A DNA stretch of 7,584 nucleotides from Planctomycetota bacterium (lineage in GTDB: Bacteria > Planctomycetota > MHYJ01 > WSZJ01 > JACPWG01), in the NCBI GenBank assembly GCA_016220045.1, contig JACRIP010000302.1:1-7584 (forward strand). The letters run 5' to 3'. The notes below the pieces were generated by a model that had not been told where the DNA came from, ran no database searches, and saw nothing but the letters and a program-made list of their open reading frames with translations. The translations under genes were made by a program, and so were the position numbers. Each line of letters begins with the position of its first letter. Within the stretch, counting starts at the first letter, position 1. Shown here one piece after another: positions 5,681 through 7,584 of the stretch.

Positions 5681-7558
5681 TCTACGGATCTGGATCTGGA
5701 AGAAGAACTGGCCCAGCGCAAGCTGACCGGGCGGACGCTCGGCCGCATGCTGGCCTACGCCCGGCCCTACCGGGTTCCCCTGATCGCCACCATGCTCATG
5801 GAGGCGCTCTGGGTGGCCTGCGTGATCGCGGAGCCGCACCTGGTCAAGGTGGCGATCGACGACAAGATCGTCCACGCGGACGTGGATGGACTCCTGCTCG
5901 TGATCGGCCTCCTGGTGGCGAGCGGCGTGGTGCGCATCCTCCTCGACACCATCGAGCTGGGGATCGTCTGGTGGGTCGGCCACCGCATGCTCACCGACAT
6001 CCGCCGCGCGGTGTTCCGCCACGTCCACGGCCTGTCGATGCGCTTCTTCGACCTGACCCGGCAGGGGCGGATCATCGCGCGCGTGGACCGCGACGTCGAT
6101 TCGCTCGAACGGCCGCTGGTCTGGGGCCCGCTCACGGTGGTGAGCTGCGCCCTGCGCTGGACCTTCTCCCTCGCCCTCATGCTGTGGTACGACGCCGTCC
6201 TCTGCCTGACGGTCTCGGCCACCCTGCTCCCGCTCTTTGTGGCGACCCACATCTTCCGCCGCAAGGGGATGGAAGCGTACCGGCGCGTGCGCGAAGCCCT
6301 GGCCCGGGTGACGGCCCACCTCGCGGAATCGGTGAGCGGGGTGCGCGTCATCCAGGCCTTCGGCCAGGAGGAGCAGAACCTGGAGCGCTTCGGCGGCTTC
6401 GTGCGTGAGCACCAGACCGCGGTGCAGCGCGCTTCCTACGTTTGGAGCGCGTACCATCCGACGATCGGAGTCACCCACGGCTTCGCGACCGTGCTGGTCC
6501 TGGCCGTCGGCGGCTGGCGCTGCCTCGCGGGCGAGATGGGCCTCGGCGAGCTCTCGGCCTTCGTCCTGCTCCTCACCAGCTTCTTCGGGCCGCTGGAGTG
6601 GCTCGGCGACCTGTACAACAGCGCGCTTTTCGGGGCGGCGGCGGCGGAGCGGCTCTTCCTGCTGCTCGACACGCCGGCCGAGGTCGTGGACCGGGCGGGG
6701 GCGGTGGCCCTGCCGCGTCTGCGCGGCGGCGTGCGCTTCGACCACGTCTCCTTCCGCTACGGCCGTCCGGCCGCGGACGGCGCCGTCGCGGCGGAAGGGG
6801 CGGCGACAAAGTGGACCCTGCATGACGTGGAGTTTGCGGCGAATCCGGGACAGACCGTAGCGCTCGTCGGGCCCACGGGCGCGGGCAAGACGACGATCGT
6901 CAACCTGTTGTGCCGGTTCTATGAGCCGAGCGCGGGACGGGTGCTGCTCGACGGGCACGACCTGGCGGGGAGCACGCTGGAGTCGTTGGCGCGGCAGGTC
7001 GCGCTGGTGCCGCAGGATGCGTTCCTGTTCGGCGGCACGGTGCTGGAGAACCTGCGCTACGGGAATCCGGGCGCGAGCGCGGAGGACGTGCGCGCCTGCC
7101 TGGAGCGGATCGGGGCGGGCTGGCTGCTCGCGAAGTTGCCGCAGGGTCTGGCGACGCGGCTGGAGGAGCGGGGCGTCGGCGTGTCGGCCGGGGAACGGCA
7201 GCTTCTCTGCATTGCACGGGCGCTCCTGGCCGATCCGGCGATCCTGGTGCTCGACGAGGCGACGAGCGCGCTCGATACCACGAGCGAGCGGGCGGTGCAG
7301 CGTGCGCTGGAGGTCGCGGAGAGCGGCCGGACGACGGTAGTAATCGCGCATCGTCTGTCCACGATCCGGCGGGCCGACCTGATCCTGGTCCTGGTCGGCG
7401 GTGAGATCGTGGAGCGCGGGCGGCACGCGGAGTTGCTGGCGGCCGGCGGGCACTATGCGGAGATGGTGAAGGCCTACGCGCGCGTGCCGGTGACGGAGAG
7501 CGCAGCCGCGGAGGCCGCGGAGCGTGGAGCGGGTGGTGAGGGAGGTGAGGGAGGTTAG
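5678..7558 (+). CDS. ABC exporter subunit with catalytic ATPase residues and degenerate signature (membrane domain + nucleotide-binding domain)
   Basis: This 626-residue half-transporter is the partner of the upstream gene. Its membrane domain (about 20-330) has roughly six helices (35-51, 72-90, 150-170, 172-192, 262-283, 290-310). The first coupling-helix region reads MRFFDLTRQGRI (121-132). The nucleotide-binding domain (about 350-590) has A-loop Y361, Walker A GPTGAGKTT (398-406), Q-loop Q446, Walker B ILVLDE with catalytic Glu527, D-loop SALD (530-533) and switch His558. The signature is VSAGERQ (502-508) instead of LSGGQxQ, so the site it completes on the partner is degenerate. Known counterparts are the MdlB, BmrD and TM288 type. 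Thirteen extra Ala/Gly-rich residues follow the A-loop (about 363-377). After about residue 600 the tail is Ala/Glu/Gly-rich and ends in a GGEGGEGG repeat. The GTG start is set by GGGAGAG at 5665-5671. The stop TAG lies inside a 9-bp DNA repeat, so tail length may vary among strains. Confidence 0.95.
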   Translation: MSTDLDLEEELAQRKLTGRTLGRMLAYARPYRVPLIATMLMEALWVACVIAEPHLVKVAIDDKIVHADVDGLLLVIGLLVASGVVRILLDTIELGIVWWVGHRMLTDIRRAVFRHVHGLSMRFFDLTRQGRIIARVDRDVDSLERPLVWGPLTVVSCALRWTFSLALMLWYDAVLCLTVSATLLPLFVATHIFRRKGMEAYRRVREALARVTAHLAESVSGVRVIQAFGQEEQNLERFGGFVREHQTAVQRASYVWSAYHPTIGVTHGFATVLVLAVGGWRCLAGEMGLGELSAFVLLLTSFFGPLEWLGDLYNSALFGAAAAERLFLLLDTPAEVVDRAGAVALPRLRGGVRFDHVSFRYGRPAADGAVAAEGAATKWTLHDVEFAANPGQTVALVGPTGAGKTTIVNLLCRFYEPSAGRVLLDGHDLAGSTLESLARQVALVPQDAFLFGGTVLENLRYGNPGASAEDVRACLERIGAGWLLAKLPQGLATRLEERGVGVSAGERQLLCIARALLADPAILVLDEATSALDTTSERAVQRALEVAESGRTTVVIAHRLSTIRRADLILVLVGGEIVERGRHAELLAAGGHYAEMVKAYARVPVTESAAAEAAERGAGGEGGEGG

Positions 7559-7584
7559 GGAGGTGAGGGAGGAGCGGGAGGAGC
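7531..7584 (+). repeat. 9-bp G-rich tandem repeat across the stop codon, G-quadruplex pattern
   Basis: Units of GGTGAGGGA start at 7535 and 7544 (exact), 7553 (GGTTAGGGA, one change), 7562 (exact) and 7571 (GGAGCGGGA, two changes), and a partial unit reaches the window end. GGG runs recur exactly every 9 bp at 7531, 7540, 7549, 7558, 7567 and 7576, with 6-nt loops, which meets the usual G-quadruplex pattern on the + strand and messenger. The repeat encodes the Gly-Glu-Gly tail of the second exporter subunit, and its third unit supplies the TAG stop (7556-7558). Its right limit is unknown. Confidence 0.85.

Noticed and set aside
5657..7453. Long open minus-strand frame (598 codons) opposite the second exporter gene
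   Set aside because: Low-complexity translation with no motif or ribosome binding site; the + strand gene explains the sequence.

Overview
The window is about 70% GC and carries two complete transport loci plus a small envelope-type gene, all on the + strand. Both promoters I can support resemble sigma-70 elements (TTGCAA-17-TATGAT and TTGCAG-18-TAGAAT). With the GTG starts and the GC level, this suggests a high-GC proteobacterium, perhaps a gammaproteobacterium. The lineage is inference only; there is no rRNA or marker gene here.

Region 1 (1-267) is non-coding, C-rich and repeat-bearing, and ends in a good promoter. Region 2 (268-2818) is a two-gene potassium uptake operon. It encodes a TrkH/KtrB-type pore protein with an unusual N-terminal membrane extension of about 155 residues, then a single-RCK KtrA-type cytoplasmic regulator. 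The pore protein should conduct K+ and the regulator should gate it by binding nucleotide.

Region 3 (2819-3466) has its own promoter, a structured leader and a gene for a 165-residue probable lipoprotein with a coiled coil and no recognised family. Region 4 (3467-3809) is non-coding, with inverted repeats and a C-rich, G-poor tract that could support Rho-dependent termination.

Region 5 (3810-7558) is a two-gene operon for an ABC exporter of the MsbA/Sav1866 fold. The subunits are clearly complementary. The first has a perfect LSGGQ signature but lacks both the Walker B glutamate (Asp) and the switch histidine (Gln). The second has intact Walker B Glu and His but a degenerate signature (VSAGE). 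Together they make a heterodimer with one competent and one degenerate ATP site. The second gene ends inside a 9-bp G-rich tandem repeat that runs off the window.

I found no mobile element, CRISPR array, tRNA/rRNA or defence system. The most notable features are the asymmetric exporter, the stop codon inside a G-quadruplex-type tandem repeat, the extended KtrB, and the structured or repeated intergenic regions. I do not see a wholly new system.
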